The position numbers and the translations under genes were made by a program. From positions 124,001 to 188,000 of the forward strand of contig CAVRGT010000012.1 of the NCBI GenBank assembly GCA_963720805.1: a stretch of 64,000 nt of DNA, written 5' to 3'. The stretch is from VRUE01 sp963720805. GTDB taxonomy: Bacteria; Actinomycetota; Thermoleophilia; Solirubrobacterales; 70-9. This document shows positions 55,690 to 61,661 of this stretch, one piece after another (the stretch's first letter is position 1; each line of letters starts with the position of its first letter). The notes beneath the pieces are model-generated. The model saw nothing but the letters and a program-made list of their open reading frames with translations. It made no database searches and was not told the origin of the DNA.

Positions 55690-56089
55690 GCAGGTCTTCG
55701 GCCTGATCGTCCCCGCGACCCCTGACAAGGATTACGTCGATCCAGTAGCGACCCTCTTTGGCAAGTTCGAGTGGAAGAGTGCCTCGCACCCGGCACCCGG
55801 TCCCTTCGCCAAACTGAACCGGATGTTCCGTGGCTGGCAGTTCTAGGCCCACTGGGTCCACCGGCTGGAGTTTGATCGCGAATCGGCCTTTGGCTTCGCC
55901 ACCCACGAGGTCCAGCACGAACGGAACCGGGAAAATGAAGGGCGGCATCTCGTCCGGAACATCAGGGCCTCGCTGCACGTTCCCGACCTGCTCGATGACG
56001 TTGACAACGCTTAGCCGCCCATCGTTGCCAATGATCACTGTCTCGCAGAGTGCCGCGATCATCACGTAGGGCCCGCCTGAATCCGCCAT
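55643..56089 (-). CDS. DUF6941-like hypothetical protein
   Basis: The 148-aa protein (GGPYVMIAALCETVIIGNDG, RLSVVNVIEQVGNVQRGPDV, FVLDLVGGEAKGRFAIKLQP, LAKEGRYWIDVILVRGRGDD) matches the layout of DUF6941-type beta-sandwich proteins (A/S-C-E start, N-D-G-K-x-S-I-x-x-V). ATG 56089 is preferred over 56137, which would add a Ser-rich lead. It is divergent from the transposase, whose operator palindrome lies in between. Function unknown. Confidence 0.6.
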   Translation of the reverse strand: MADSGGPYVMIAALCETVIIGNDGRLSVVNVIEQVGNVQRGPDVPDEMPPFIFPVPFVLDLVGGEAKGRFAIKLQPVDPVGLELPATEHPVQFGEGTGCRVRGTLPLELAKEGRYWIDVILVRGRGDDQAEDLLTRLPLNVQYQPQKT

Positions 56090-56120
56090 GGCGGGCACCT
56101 TAGCGGATGAGCCCATATCC

Positions 56121-56162
56121 GTAAAGGAACTTGACAAGTTCTAGAGTGTCAAGTAGCTTTAC
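56121..56162 (+). promoter_or_regulatory. Palindromic promoter of the IS1595-type transposase
   Basis: GTAAAGGAACTTGACA (56121-56136) and TGTCAAGTAGCTTTAC (56147-56162) are inverted repeats with a 10-nt spacer. Within them TTGACA (56131-56136) and TAGCTT (56154-56159) are spaced by 17 bp, a good -35/-10 pair. The ATG is only 7 nt after the -10, so the mRNA would be leaderless. An overlapping palindrome suggests binding by a regulator or the transposase. Confidence 0.65.
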
Positions 56163-56165
56163 ACC

Positions 56166-57107
56166 ATGCCCCCGGCCAACCGCCACGAACCGAAGCGAGC
56201 GAAGTCCTCGCACTCGGACTACTCGGTCACCGAGTTCCTTGCGGAGTTCCCTGACGATGCCGCCTGCCTAGAGCATCTGTGGCGCACGCGCTACTCGCCG
56301 GATGGGGAGCACGCCCATTGCCCGCGCTGCGACGCCGAGAGGGTCTTCAAGCGCTACGCGACCAAGCAGGGACGGCAGTCTTGGACCTGCACGGCCTGCG
56401 GCCTTCACGTCCATCCCACGGCGGGAACGATCTTCGCCAAGTCCTCGACCTCGCTGAAGCTTTGGTTCCACGCCATGTACTTGATGACGAGCACTCGCTG
56501 CGGCATATCTGCCAAGCAGCTAGAGCGGGAGCTTGGAGTCCATTACAAGACCGCCTGGCGCATGTTCAACAAGATCCGCAACGAGCTGATGAAGGACGAT
56601 GCGAAGCCGCTGAAGGGCAAGGTCGAGATTGACGAGACCGGCGTGCATGGCCGTCCGCGTGGGCCGAAGATGACCCGCAAGGAAGCGGCTCGATGGCGCG
56701 AGGAACAGGTCTCGGTGCTGGGCATGGTCGAGCGCGGCGGGCGGGTCAAGCTGCGCGTAATCAAGTCCCGCCGAGGCGAGCCTCTGAGTGGAGCCGTGCG
56801 GGCCAACGTCAATCCCGAGTCGATCATGTTCACCGACGATTGGATGGCCTACAAGCCGCTGGGCCGCGAGTACGCGGGCCACAACGTGATCAACCACTCG
56901 GCCGGCGTCTACGTCTGGGGCGACATCCACACGAACACGATCGAGGGTTTCTTCGGCAACCTGAAGACGGGGATGAGAGGCGCCTACAAGGCCGTCTCGC
57001 AGAAGTGGCTCCAGTCCTACCTGGACGAGTACGCCTGGCGCTACAACCATCGCACCTACGGGCAGCGCTCCATGTTCCACTCGCTACTGGACGAGGCCGT
57101 GCGATGA
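56166..57107 (+). CDS. IS1595-family (ISXO2-like) transposase
   Basis: The 313-aa transposase has an N-terminal zinc ribbon (HCPRCDAERVFKRYATKQGR, SWTCTACGLHVHPTAGTIFA) and a DDE/N-type ISXO2 core: GKVEIDETGVHGRPRG (first Asp), IMFTDDWMAYKPLGREYAGH (second Asp) and GDIHTNTIEGFFGNLKTGMR (N/E region). It appears full-length and intact. Its stop overlaps the next start (ATGA). No matching right-end inverted repeat or target duplication was found, so transposition of a defined element is not proven. Confidence 0.9.
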   Translation: MPPANRHEPKRAKSSHSDYSVTEFLAEFPDDAACLEHLWRTRYSPDGEHAHCPRCDAERVFKRYATKQGRQSWTCTACGLHVHPTAGTIFAKSSTSLKLWFHAMYLMTSTRCGISAKQLERELGVHYKTAWRMFNKIRNELMKDDAKPLKGKVEIDETGVHGRPRGPKMTRKEAARWREEQVSVLGMVERGGRVKLRVIKSRRGEPLSGAVRANVNPESIMFTDDWMAYKPLGREYAGHNVINHSAGVYVWGDIHTNTIEGFFGNLKTGMRGAYKAVSQKWLQSYLDEYAWRYNHRTYGQRSMFHSLLDEAVR

Positions 57108-57307
57108 GCGAGGCCACGATCTTGCGAAGCATCCGGGGCGCGGCTCAGCGGCGCGCAAGCGCCGACGCCACCAAACGGCAAGCGACCGAAGACCTACGGG
57201 GCTTCTGCCGGCAAGCTCAGAAGGCCGGGGTCTCGATCACCCAGATTGCTTCTGAGGCGGGTCTTTCTCGCCAGGGCGTCTACGACTTGCTGGCGGCGCG
57301 ACCTTAG
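57104..57307 (+). CDS. Small HTH protein coupled to the transposase
   Basis: The 67-aa protein (ILRSIRGAAQRRASADATKR, FCRQAQKAGVSITQIASEAG, LSRQGVYDLLAARP) ends in a helix-turn-helix like those of Hin/resolvase-type or antitoxin regulators. The ATGA overlap makes it part of the transposase transcript. It overlaps a minus-strand small gene (57237-57389) at its 3' end. A regulatory role is an inference. Confidence 0.7.
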   Translation: MSEATILRSIRGAAQRRASADATKRQATEDLRGFCRQAQKAGVSITQIASEAGLSRQGVYDLLAARP

Positions 57308-57389
57308 CCAGGTTGGCGTCGAAGTCGCCTTTGCTCGGGACGGGGATCTCAAGCCCCTTCTCGGTCTTTTGCTTGCGCTTCTCAGCCAT
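57237..57389 (-). CDS. Small hypothetical protein, 50 aa
   Basis: MAEKRKQKTEKGLEIPVPSK, GDFDANLAKVAPPASRRRPG and EKDPPQKQSG. The KGLEIPVPSKGDFDANLAKV stretch reads like a real short protein. It begins 10 bp after the XRE stop in the same direction and so completes a three-gene unit (57973, 57728, 57389). It overlaps the transposase-linked HTH gene by 71 bp tail-to-tail. Confidence is modest for a protein this short. Confidence 0.5.
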   Translation of the reverse strand: MAEKRKQKTEKGLEIPVPSKGDFDANLAKVAPPASRRRPGEKDPPQKQSG

Positions 57390-57398
57390 CGGCCAAGG

Positions 57399-57728
57399 CT
57401 AGCTCTTGGGCGTGTCATTGCCGGGCCAGTGTTCGACCTCGACTCTGTGATGGACGGTCCCGAGCCCCGGAATCTCCTTCGCGACAAAGCGCCCGATCCG
57501 CATATCGCCCGGTCGCCACTCAATGCCCTTGAAGAACTCGCCGGGCTGGACTTCGAGCGCAGCGGCGAGCTTTGCGACGGTGTCGATGCGGGGAATGCGG
57601 AGACCACGCTCCAGTTGCGAGACCTCCGTGCGATGCACCGAGGCGCGCCAGCAAACTTCTTCCTGCGAGAGACCTGAACGCTTGCGGAGGCGAGTCAAGT
57701 TGTCTCCAAACTGCTGAGCGACGCTCAT
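57399..57728 (-). CDS. XRE-family transcriptional regulator
   Basis: The 109-aa protein has a Cro/CI-type helix-turn-helix: FGDNLTRLRKRSGLSQEEVC, WRASVHRTEVSQLERGLRIP and RIDTVAKLAAALEVQPGEFF. The C-terminal part is beta-like (KEIPGLGTVHHRVEVEHWPG). ATG 57728 overlaps the stop of the upstream winged-helix gene (ATGA). A truncated close paralogue lies at 58140, on the other strand. Confidence 0.85.
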   Translation of the reverse strand: MSVAQQFGDNLTRLRKRSGLSQEEVCWRASVHRTEVSQLERGLRIPRIDTVAKLAAALEVQPGEFFKGIEWRPGDMRIGRFVAKEIPGLGTVHHRVEVEHWPGNDTPKS

Positions 57729-57973
57729 GGCAATTCCAATCGGTCGTGCCGAAGGGCGGCGACGGTGGGCCGGATCGAAATGCCGTGGCACTCCAAGAGG
57801 CCGGCGCCGACCAAGTCGCGCACCGCGCGCTCTACGGCGTCGCCTTGGTCGATCTCACGGGCGAGCATGGGGATGGTCAGGGACTTCGGGTGCGCGTCGA
57901 GAGCGAGGCTGAGAACGGCTCGCTGAACGCTCTCGTCATCGCGCTCAGGGCGCGGGCTAGGGTTGGCCTGCAT
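57725..57973 (-). CDS. Winged-helix-like small regulator, 82 aa
   Basis: The protein (ESVQRAVLSLALDAHPKSLT, IPMLAREIDQGDAVERAVRD, LVGAGLLECHGISIRPTVAA) follows a winged-helix pattern with a C-terminal hairpin (HDRLELP). It is the first gene of a coupled unit with the XRE regulator. Function unknown; control of the local island is plausible. Confidence 0.65.
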   Translation of the reverse strand: MQANPSPRPERDDESVQRAVLSLALDAHPKSLTIPMLAREIDQGDAVERAVRDLVGAGLLECHGISIRPTVAALRHDRLELP

Positions 57974-58081
57974 CGGAAGGTTCCGCCTTTCGGTGCCACG
58001 GCCCCCGGCTGTTCCACCAGCGCGGGGGTCATTTGTTTGGATTGAGGCGGAAAAGCTAGGCCGGAAGGCGGCTGGAAATCG

Positions 58082-58139
58082 CTTCTACAGAGATGGGATA
58101 GACGTGACCTGACTCACGCCTATCCCTTCTCTGTAGAAG
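58082..58139. repeat. Palindrome F, intact copy (58 bp)
   Basis: An almost perfect 58-bp palindrome: CTTCTACAGAGATGGGATAG reads in from the left and its complement CTATCCCTTCTCTGTAGAAG from the right, with a 12-nt centre and two mismatched pairs. Inner CTTCTACAGAGAAG-type ends could form small side hairpins on their own. It directly abuts the truncated XRE gene at 58140. Its two halves recur separately at 54911 and 59186. Confidence 0.9.
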
Positions 58140-58376
58140 GCGTCAGTCCACCGGACCGAGGTCAGCCAGCTGGAGAGAGGGCTACGTATCGCCCGCATCG
58201 ACACGGTTGCGAAGCTCGCAGGGACTCTCGAAGTCGATCCCGGCGAGTTTTTCGGGGAATCGCTTGGAAGCCTCGCCAGGTGCGCCTCGGCAGCTTCAGG
58301 TAAAGAAGGGGTGGCGCTCGGGTTCTTGATGCCTGAAGCTCAGTGGCTTCAGCTGGTCCTTCGTATATCGCTCTAG
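58140..58376 (+). pseudogene. Truncated XRE-family regulator remnant
   Basis: Read on the plus strand from 58140, ASVHRTEVSQLERGLRIARI and DTVAKLAGTLEVDPGEFFGE match the second half of the HTH of the intact regulator at 57399. The first half of the HTH and any start codon are missing, and the break falls exactly at the edge of palindrome F (58139); an in-frame TAG lies just upstream. The tail continues to a stop at 58374-58376. This marks an old recombination junction. Confidence 0.75.
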
Positions 58377-58559
58377 ATGCTTCCGGAGCTGCGTCTCTGT
58401 TCCCCGCTCAAGGACGGCTCGAATTTCGCGGCGATCAATCAGCAATGTGTCTGCGATGGAGTTCGGCTGATATGGCCGAGCCTGATCCGGATGGCTGTCT
58501 ATCTGCAGGGGAACTCCGCATTGGTGGCCATCACTGGATGCCACGACTATCCGGAACAT
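58296..58559 (-). CDS. Hypothetical protein, 87 aa
   Basis: MFRIVVASSDGHQCGVPLQI, ARPYQPNSIADTLLIDRREI and GTETQLRKHLERYTKDQLKP suggest a small globular protein. It is downstream of and in the same direction as the 141-aa gene, separated by a hairpin (58584-58606). Its 3' part overlaps the XRE remnant on the opposite strand. No family is recognised. Confidence 0.5.
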   Translation of the reverse strand: MFRIVVASSDGHQCGVPLQIDSHPDQARPYQPNSIADTLLIDRREIRAVLERGTETQLRKHLERYTKDQLKPLSFRHQEPERHPFFT

Positions 58560-58583
58560 CCGGCCATGCCTGCACGGCTTTCC

Positions 58584-58606
58584 CTCGTCGCCGGTTAGGC
58601 GACGAG
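58584..58606 (-). terminator. Hairpin between two hypothetical genes
   Basis: CTCGTCGCC and GGCGACGAG form a perfect 9-bp stem with the loop GGTTA. It lies 7 nt after the stop of the 141-aa gene and 25 nt before the ATG of the 87-aa gene. It could attenuate expression of the latter. Confidence 0.5.
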
Positions 58607-58612
58607 CCGCAG

Positions 58613-59038
58613 CTAGACAGAAACTGGTGTCGAGCGGGGCTGCCAGTTTCGAAGATGCTGTTCGCCCCGCTGGCGCCAGCGGTGGAAGTTGATGCTCACC
58701 AACTTTTGTCGCCGCTGCGCCTCTCTGCGCTCAAGCTCCTTGTAGATCTGCAAGAAGCGGGGCGCGAGCAGCAAGAATGTTTCATTCTCGTTGTCGGTGA
58801 GATGCTCTAGGCCGCTGAGATAGCTCCAAAGATCCTGGGTCTTTTCAACAAACTGATCCACCGCAGTTTGAAAGTCCGGATCGCCTGCAATCACATTGAA
58901 CTCCAGGCCTCGAATCACATGGACGCCATCTTCCTCCCAGTGCTCCGCTGCGCCGATGGTGGTGTCGAAAAATCCGACAGCGCCAAGCTCCGGAGAGGTC
59001 TCCGTTGGGTGATCGAGATGAGTCCCGGCGCTCGTCAT
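58613..59038 (-). CDS. Hypothetical protein, 141 aa
   Basis: The sequence (GAVGFFDTTIGAAEHWEEDG, VHVIRGLEFNVIAGDPDFQT, AVDQFVEKTQDLWSYLSGLE, FLQIYKELERREAQRRQKLV) is helical in the middle. No family is recognised. A strong hairpin (59046-59072) sits just upstream of its start, and the ORC-like ATPase is the next gene upstream in the same direction, so the two may share a message or partnership; this is only positional. Confidence 0.55.
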   Translation of the reverse strand: MTSAGTHLDHPTETSPELGAVGFFDTTIGAAEHWEEDGVHVIRGLEFNVIAGDPDFQTAVDQFVEKTQDLWSYLSGLEHLTDNENETFLLLAPRFLQIYKELERREAQRRQKLVSINFHRWRQRGEQHLRNWQPRSTPVSV

Positions 59039-59045
59039 TTTGCGT

Positions 59046-59072
59046 TTAGGCTGCCGCTAGGCGGCAGCCTAA
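59046..59072 (-). terminator. Perfect 12-bp hairpin between the ATPase and the 141-aa gene
   Basis: TTAGGCTGCCGC and GCGGCAGCCTAA are fully complementary with a 3-nt TAG loop. It lies 8 nt upstream of the 141-aa gene start and about 140 nt after the ATPase stop. A terminator or a leader hairpin is possible. The intervening 59073-59185 shows no gene. Confidence 0.6.
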
Positions 59073-59185
59073 TGGCGATACTTCATCCTGAACGGAGACT
59101 ACCTCATCTCTCTGCGAGGCCTTTGGCCTTGGCCTTCAATGGGAAATCCAGGCCGAGACACCTCCTGCGGGAAAGACCGGCCTCG

Positions 59186-59208
59186 CGCCTATCCCTTCTC
59201 TGTAGAAG
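59186..59208 (-). repeat. Half of palindrome F (23-nt first half)
   Basis: The 23 nt (CGCCTATCCCTTCTCTGTAG plus AAG) are identical to 58117-58139. The remaining 35 nt of F are absent here and instead are found at 54911-54945 in inverted orientation. It lies 4 nt after the ATPase stop codon (59213-59215). Confidence 0.85.
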
Positions 59209-59212
59209 CGGT

Positions 59213-60421
59213 CTACGGTTGGCCCTGGCGCAGGATGAAGCGATCGAAGAGCGGGACCGCGAATGAGTACTTGCCGAAGCGGTTCTTGTAGATCAGGCCG
59301 GCGCTGCACAGGCTCGAAAGCATCTGGTTGACGTGGCTGCTCGTGAACGGCTTGTCCAGCTCTTTTGAGGATTTGACGACTTCCTGCACCGTGAACTCGT
59401 CCTCCGACTTGCCGAGCGTCGCGATCGACCAGAGCAGATCTCGTTGTCGATCTGTTGCCCTGGCCCACCGCCCCGCAAAGAAGTCGGAGTCGAGCTTCAG
59501 TGTGATCGCGTCCAGCGGAACTGAGTAGGGGGTTGGTGCTTTCTGCCTTTGCAGGAGCAGGAAAGCATCGAAGACCTCGCGGCAGATGAATTGGATGAAG
59601 TAGGGGTATCCACCCGAATGAACGGCGATCATTTCAACCGATTGGTCGGTGAATTGCACGGGACAATCGGCATCGTCGATCGGCTTGACGATTGCTTCCC
59701 GGCTGGCGCCGGCATCCAGCTTGTCGAGGACGATCACGCGGAACATCCGCTCCGCGAACGTGCGCGCCTCGACCAGCTTTGGAAACAGCGTCGGCAGGCC
59801 GGTCAGCGCCAACATGAACGGAATCTCCTTCCGCTGGATCGACTGAAAGACGTCGAGCAGCAGGGAAAGGGGGAACTCGTCCTGCTTCGCTGAGTCGGCG
59901 AGGTTCTGCGCCTCGTCATAGGCAAAGACCACCCCCCGATTGCCCTCCCTGGCGATCACCGTCGCGGCGATCTCCAAGACGGCCTTCAGCTTGTCCTCGA
60001 CCAGCCCGGGCGTTGAGCTGTAGATGCCGGTCAGGGCCTGATAGTCGAGGTAGACGTTCTCTGTTCCGCCGGCGAATCCAGGAATATCGGCTTCACCGAC
60101 CACCAGCGTGGAGGTCGCCACAGAGAGGTCTGCCATCAACCTGATCGCCAGCGCCTCTTCGCTGACGCTCGCGGACTCCGAGAGATCCGTTCCCACCCAG
60201 ACCCAACCGTGTCGCATCGCGAGAGGCTTGAACGTTTCCAGCAAGACCGTCTTACCCACCCCTCTCAAACCCGTGAGCAGCGGGTTCTCGAGGATGACGT
60301 CTTGCTCCAGGAGTTTCTCGAACTCCCGCTGCTCCTCCACTCGCCCCGCCAGGTAAGGAGGTCGGTGCCCAGCGCCGGGGCGGAAGGGATTCGCAAACGG
60401 TTCCGCCAGATCAACACTCAT
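59213..60421 (-). CDS. ORC/Cdc6-like AAA ATPase with C-terminal winged helix
   Basis: The 402-aa STAND/ORC-like ATPase has Walker A NPLLTGLRGVGKTVLLETFK, Walker B RGVVFAYDEAQNLADSAKQD, a sensor-1-like FMLALTGLPTLFPKLVEART, an arginine-rich sensor-2 region and a winged helix at the end (LGKSEDEFTVQEVVKSSKEL, HVNQMLSSLCSAGLIYKNRF). These lone ATPases are frequent on islands and prophage-like loci. GAGGAGAA lies 6 nt upstream of ATG 60421. The promoter region has repeated TAAATTTA boxes. Confidence 0.85.
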   Translation of the reverse strand: MSVDLAEPFANPFRPGAGHRPPYLAGRVEEQREFEKLLEQDVILENPLLTGLRGVGKTVLLETFKPLAMRHGWVWVGTDLSESASVSEEALAIRLMADLSVATSTLVVGEADIPGFAGGTENVYLDYQALTGIYSSTPGLVEDKLKAVLEIAATVIAREGNRGVVFAYDEAQNLADSAKQDEFPLSLLLDVFQSIQRKEIPFMLALTGLPTLFPKLVEARTFAERMFRVIVLDKLDAGASREAIVKPIDDADCPVQFTDQSVEMIAVHSGGYPYFIQFICREVFDAFLLLQRQKAPTPYSVPLDAITLKLDSDFFAGRWARATDRQRDLLWSIATLGKSEDEFTVQEVVKSSKELDKPFTSSHVNQMLSSLCSAGLIYKNRFGKYSFAVPLFDRFILRQGQP

Positions 60422-60433
60422 ATAGCTTCTCCT

Positions 60434-60460
60434 CTAAATTTAGATCGGAGACTAAATTTA
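60434..60460 (-). promoter_or_regulatory. Repeated CTAAATTTA boxes upstream of the AAA ATPase
   Basis: CTAAATTTA occurs at 60434-60442 and 60452-60460, an 18-bp period, and its core TAAATTTA is itself palindromic. On the minus strand TATAAATTTAG could also serve as a -10 element 25-40 nt from the ATG. The AT-rich stretch in a 70% GC genome points to acquired regulatory DNA. Confidence 0.6.
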
Positions 60461-60518
60461 TAGCAAGACATAAGCTCGACTTGATCTTGCGGGCCTTCCC
60501 GCCCTTGGCTCCTCGCGA

Positions 60519-61127
60519 CTACTCGGAGATCAGCAGGTAGCGGCCCGAGGCGGCGGCCACGGCGAGGCCGCCGCTGATGTCGCGCTCGGTGTCGGAGAGT
60601 GCCTGCAGGGCGAAGCCGTCGGCGATCGCGAAGAGGAAGGAGACGATCTCCTCGGCGTCGTGGCGGAGCTTGAGCACGCCCTCCTGTTCCTTGGCACGCA
60701 GCACATCGGCGACGTGGGAGCGGGTGCGCTCGAAGAGCTGGCCGACCTCGTGCTGGATCTCCGGGTTGCGGCGGCCGGCGCTGAAGAGCTCGTAGAGAAG
60801 CAGGAAGAAGGCCGGTTCGTTCTCGATCAGGTCGGTGAGGCTGGCGAGCAGGACGTCGATCACGTCGTCGACCGTCTTCGCTTTCTCCAGCGGTTCGTCG
60901 AGCCGGGCGACGCGGATCTCGGCGTCGCGGCGCACGACCTCGACCAACAGCCGCTCCTTGGTCCCGAAGTAGTAGTGGAGAAGGCCGCGGCTTACGCCGG
61001 CCTCGCGGGCGACGTGCTCGAAGGTCGAGCCCGCGGCGCCGCGCTTGGCGACCGAGACCCGCATCGCATCGATGATGCGCTGGGCCTTCTCGCCGCTGAG
61101 CTCCCGCTCCTTGGTCGCCGCCTCCAT
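60519..61127 (-). CDS. TetR/AcrR-family transcriptional regulator
   Basis: The 202-aa regulator has a TetR helix-turn-helix (AQRIIDAMRVSVAKRGAAGS, TFEHVAREAGVSRGLLHYYF, GTKERLLVEVVRRDAEIRVA). The C-terminal ligand domain is DDVIDVLLASLTDLIENEPA, FFLLLYELFSAGRRNPEIQH and EEIVSFLFAIADGFALQALS. ATG 61127 is the start. It likely controlled the MMPL transporter before the island separated them; this is inference from order. Confidence 0.9.
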   Translation of the reverse strand: MEAATKERELSGEKAQRIIDAMRVSVAKRGAAGSTFEHVAREAGVSRGLLHYYFGTKERLLVEVVRRDAEIRVARLDEPLEKAKTVDDVIDVLLASLTDLIENEPAFFLLLYELFSAGRRNPEIQHEVGQLFERTRSHVADVLRAKEQEGVLKLRHDAEEIVSFLFAIADGFALQALSDTERDISGGLAVAAASGRYLLISE

Positions 61128-61176
61128 GGACCCAGTTTATGGACCGCGGCGGGCGATCACCCGCCGCGATGCCAAA

Positions 61177-61602
61177 TCAGGAGCCGTTGATACTCGTCGT
61201 GCTGGTGTACTCGAACTCCTCCTCGGCACCGAAGAGGGCGTCGAGCACGGTCTTGCGGGCGTCCTCGCTGAGGATCAGGGCGACGGCGGCACCGACCAGG
61301 CCGAGCAGGATGATGCGGCCGAGCTTGCTCTTCTTGCGCTTCTTCGGCGCCCGGATCGCCTCCGAGGCGTCACGCAGGTTCTCCGCCGCGACCTTGAGAT
61401 CGCGCTGCACCTTCTTGTCGCTGGTGACCGCCTTGACAGTGCCGCCGTTGCTGGTCGCGCGGCCATAGGCGCCCTTTGCCGCTTCGAAGGCCTTCTTGAG
61501 GCTGTCGCGCAGCTCTTCGTCCTCGATCAGCCGCTCCACATAAGGGTTCTCGCGTGCGGTCGAATAAAGATCGGCGGCCTGGGTCGCCTTGGTCTTGCTC
61601 AT
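61177..61602 (-). CDS. Small protein with one C-terminal membrane helix
   Basis: The 141-aa protein (MSKTKATQAADLYSTARENP, YVERLIEDEELRDSLKKAFE, AAKGAYGRATSNGGTVKAVT, VQRDLKVAAENLRDASEAIR, LGRIILLGLVGAAVALILSE) is helical and basic with one transmembrane segment. The ATG at 61602 removes a 10-residue lead. Such YtxH-like or DUF-type anchors are common in actinobacteria; the role is unknown. Confidence 0.7.
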   Translation of the reverse strand: MSKTKATQAADLYSTARENPYVERLIEDEELRDSLKKAFEAAKGAYGRATSNGGTVKAVTSDKKVQRDLKVAAENLRDASEAIRAPKKRKKSKLGRIILLGLVGAAVALILSEDARKTVLDALFGAEEEFEYTSTTSINGS

Positions 61603-61661
61603 GCCATCTCCTCGCTGGATTCTCCGGGACACTCAGAATAACTCGCATCGATCGGGCAAGG

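Noticed and set aside
54911..58116. The 35-bp inverted repeats as terminal repeats of a 3.2-kb IS1595 transposon
   Set aside because: No target-site duplication is seen (flanking 8-mers differ) and one repeat is part of a longer 58-bp palindrome whose other half lies at 59186. An inversion explains all copies exactly, a transposon does not.
58082..58139. Palindrome F as an integron attC site
   Set aside because: Its size and shape are similar, but there is no integron integrase, no cassette-array order and no conserved R'/R'' core. It was left as an uncharacterised palindrome.
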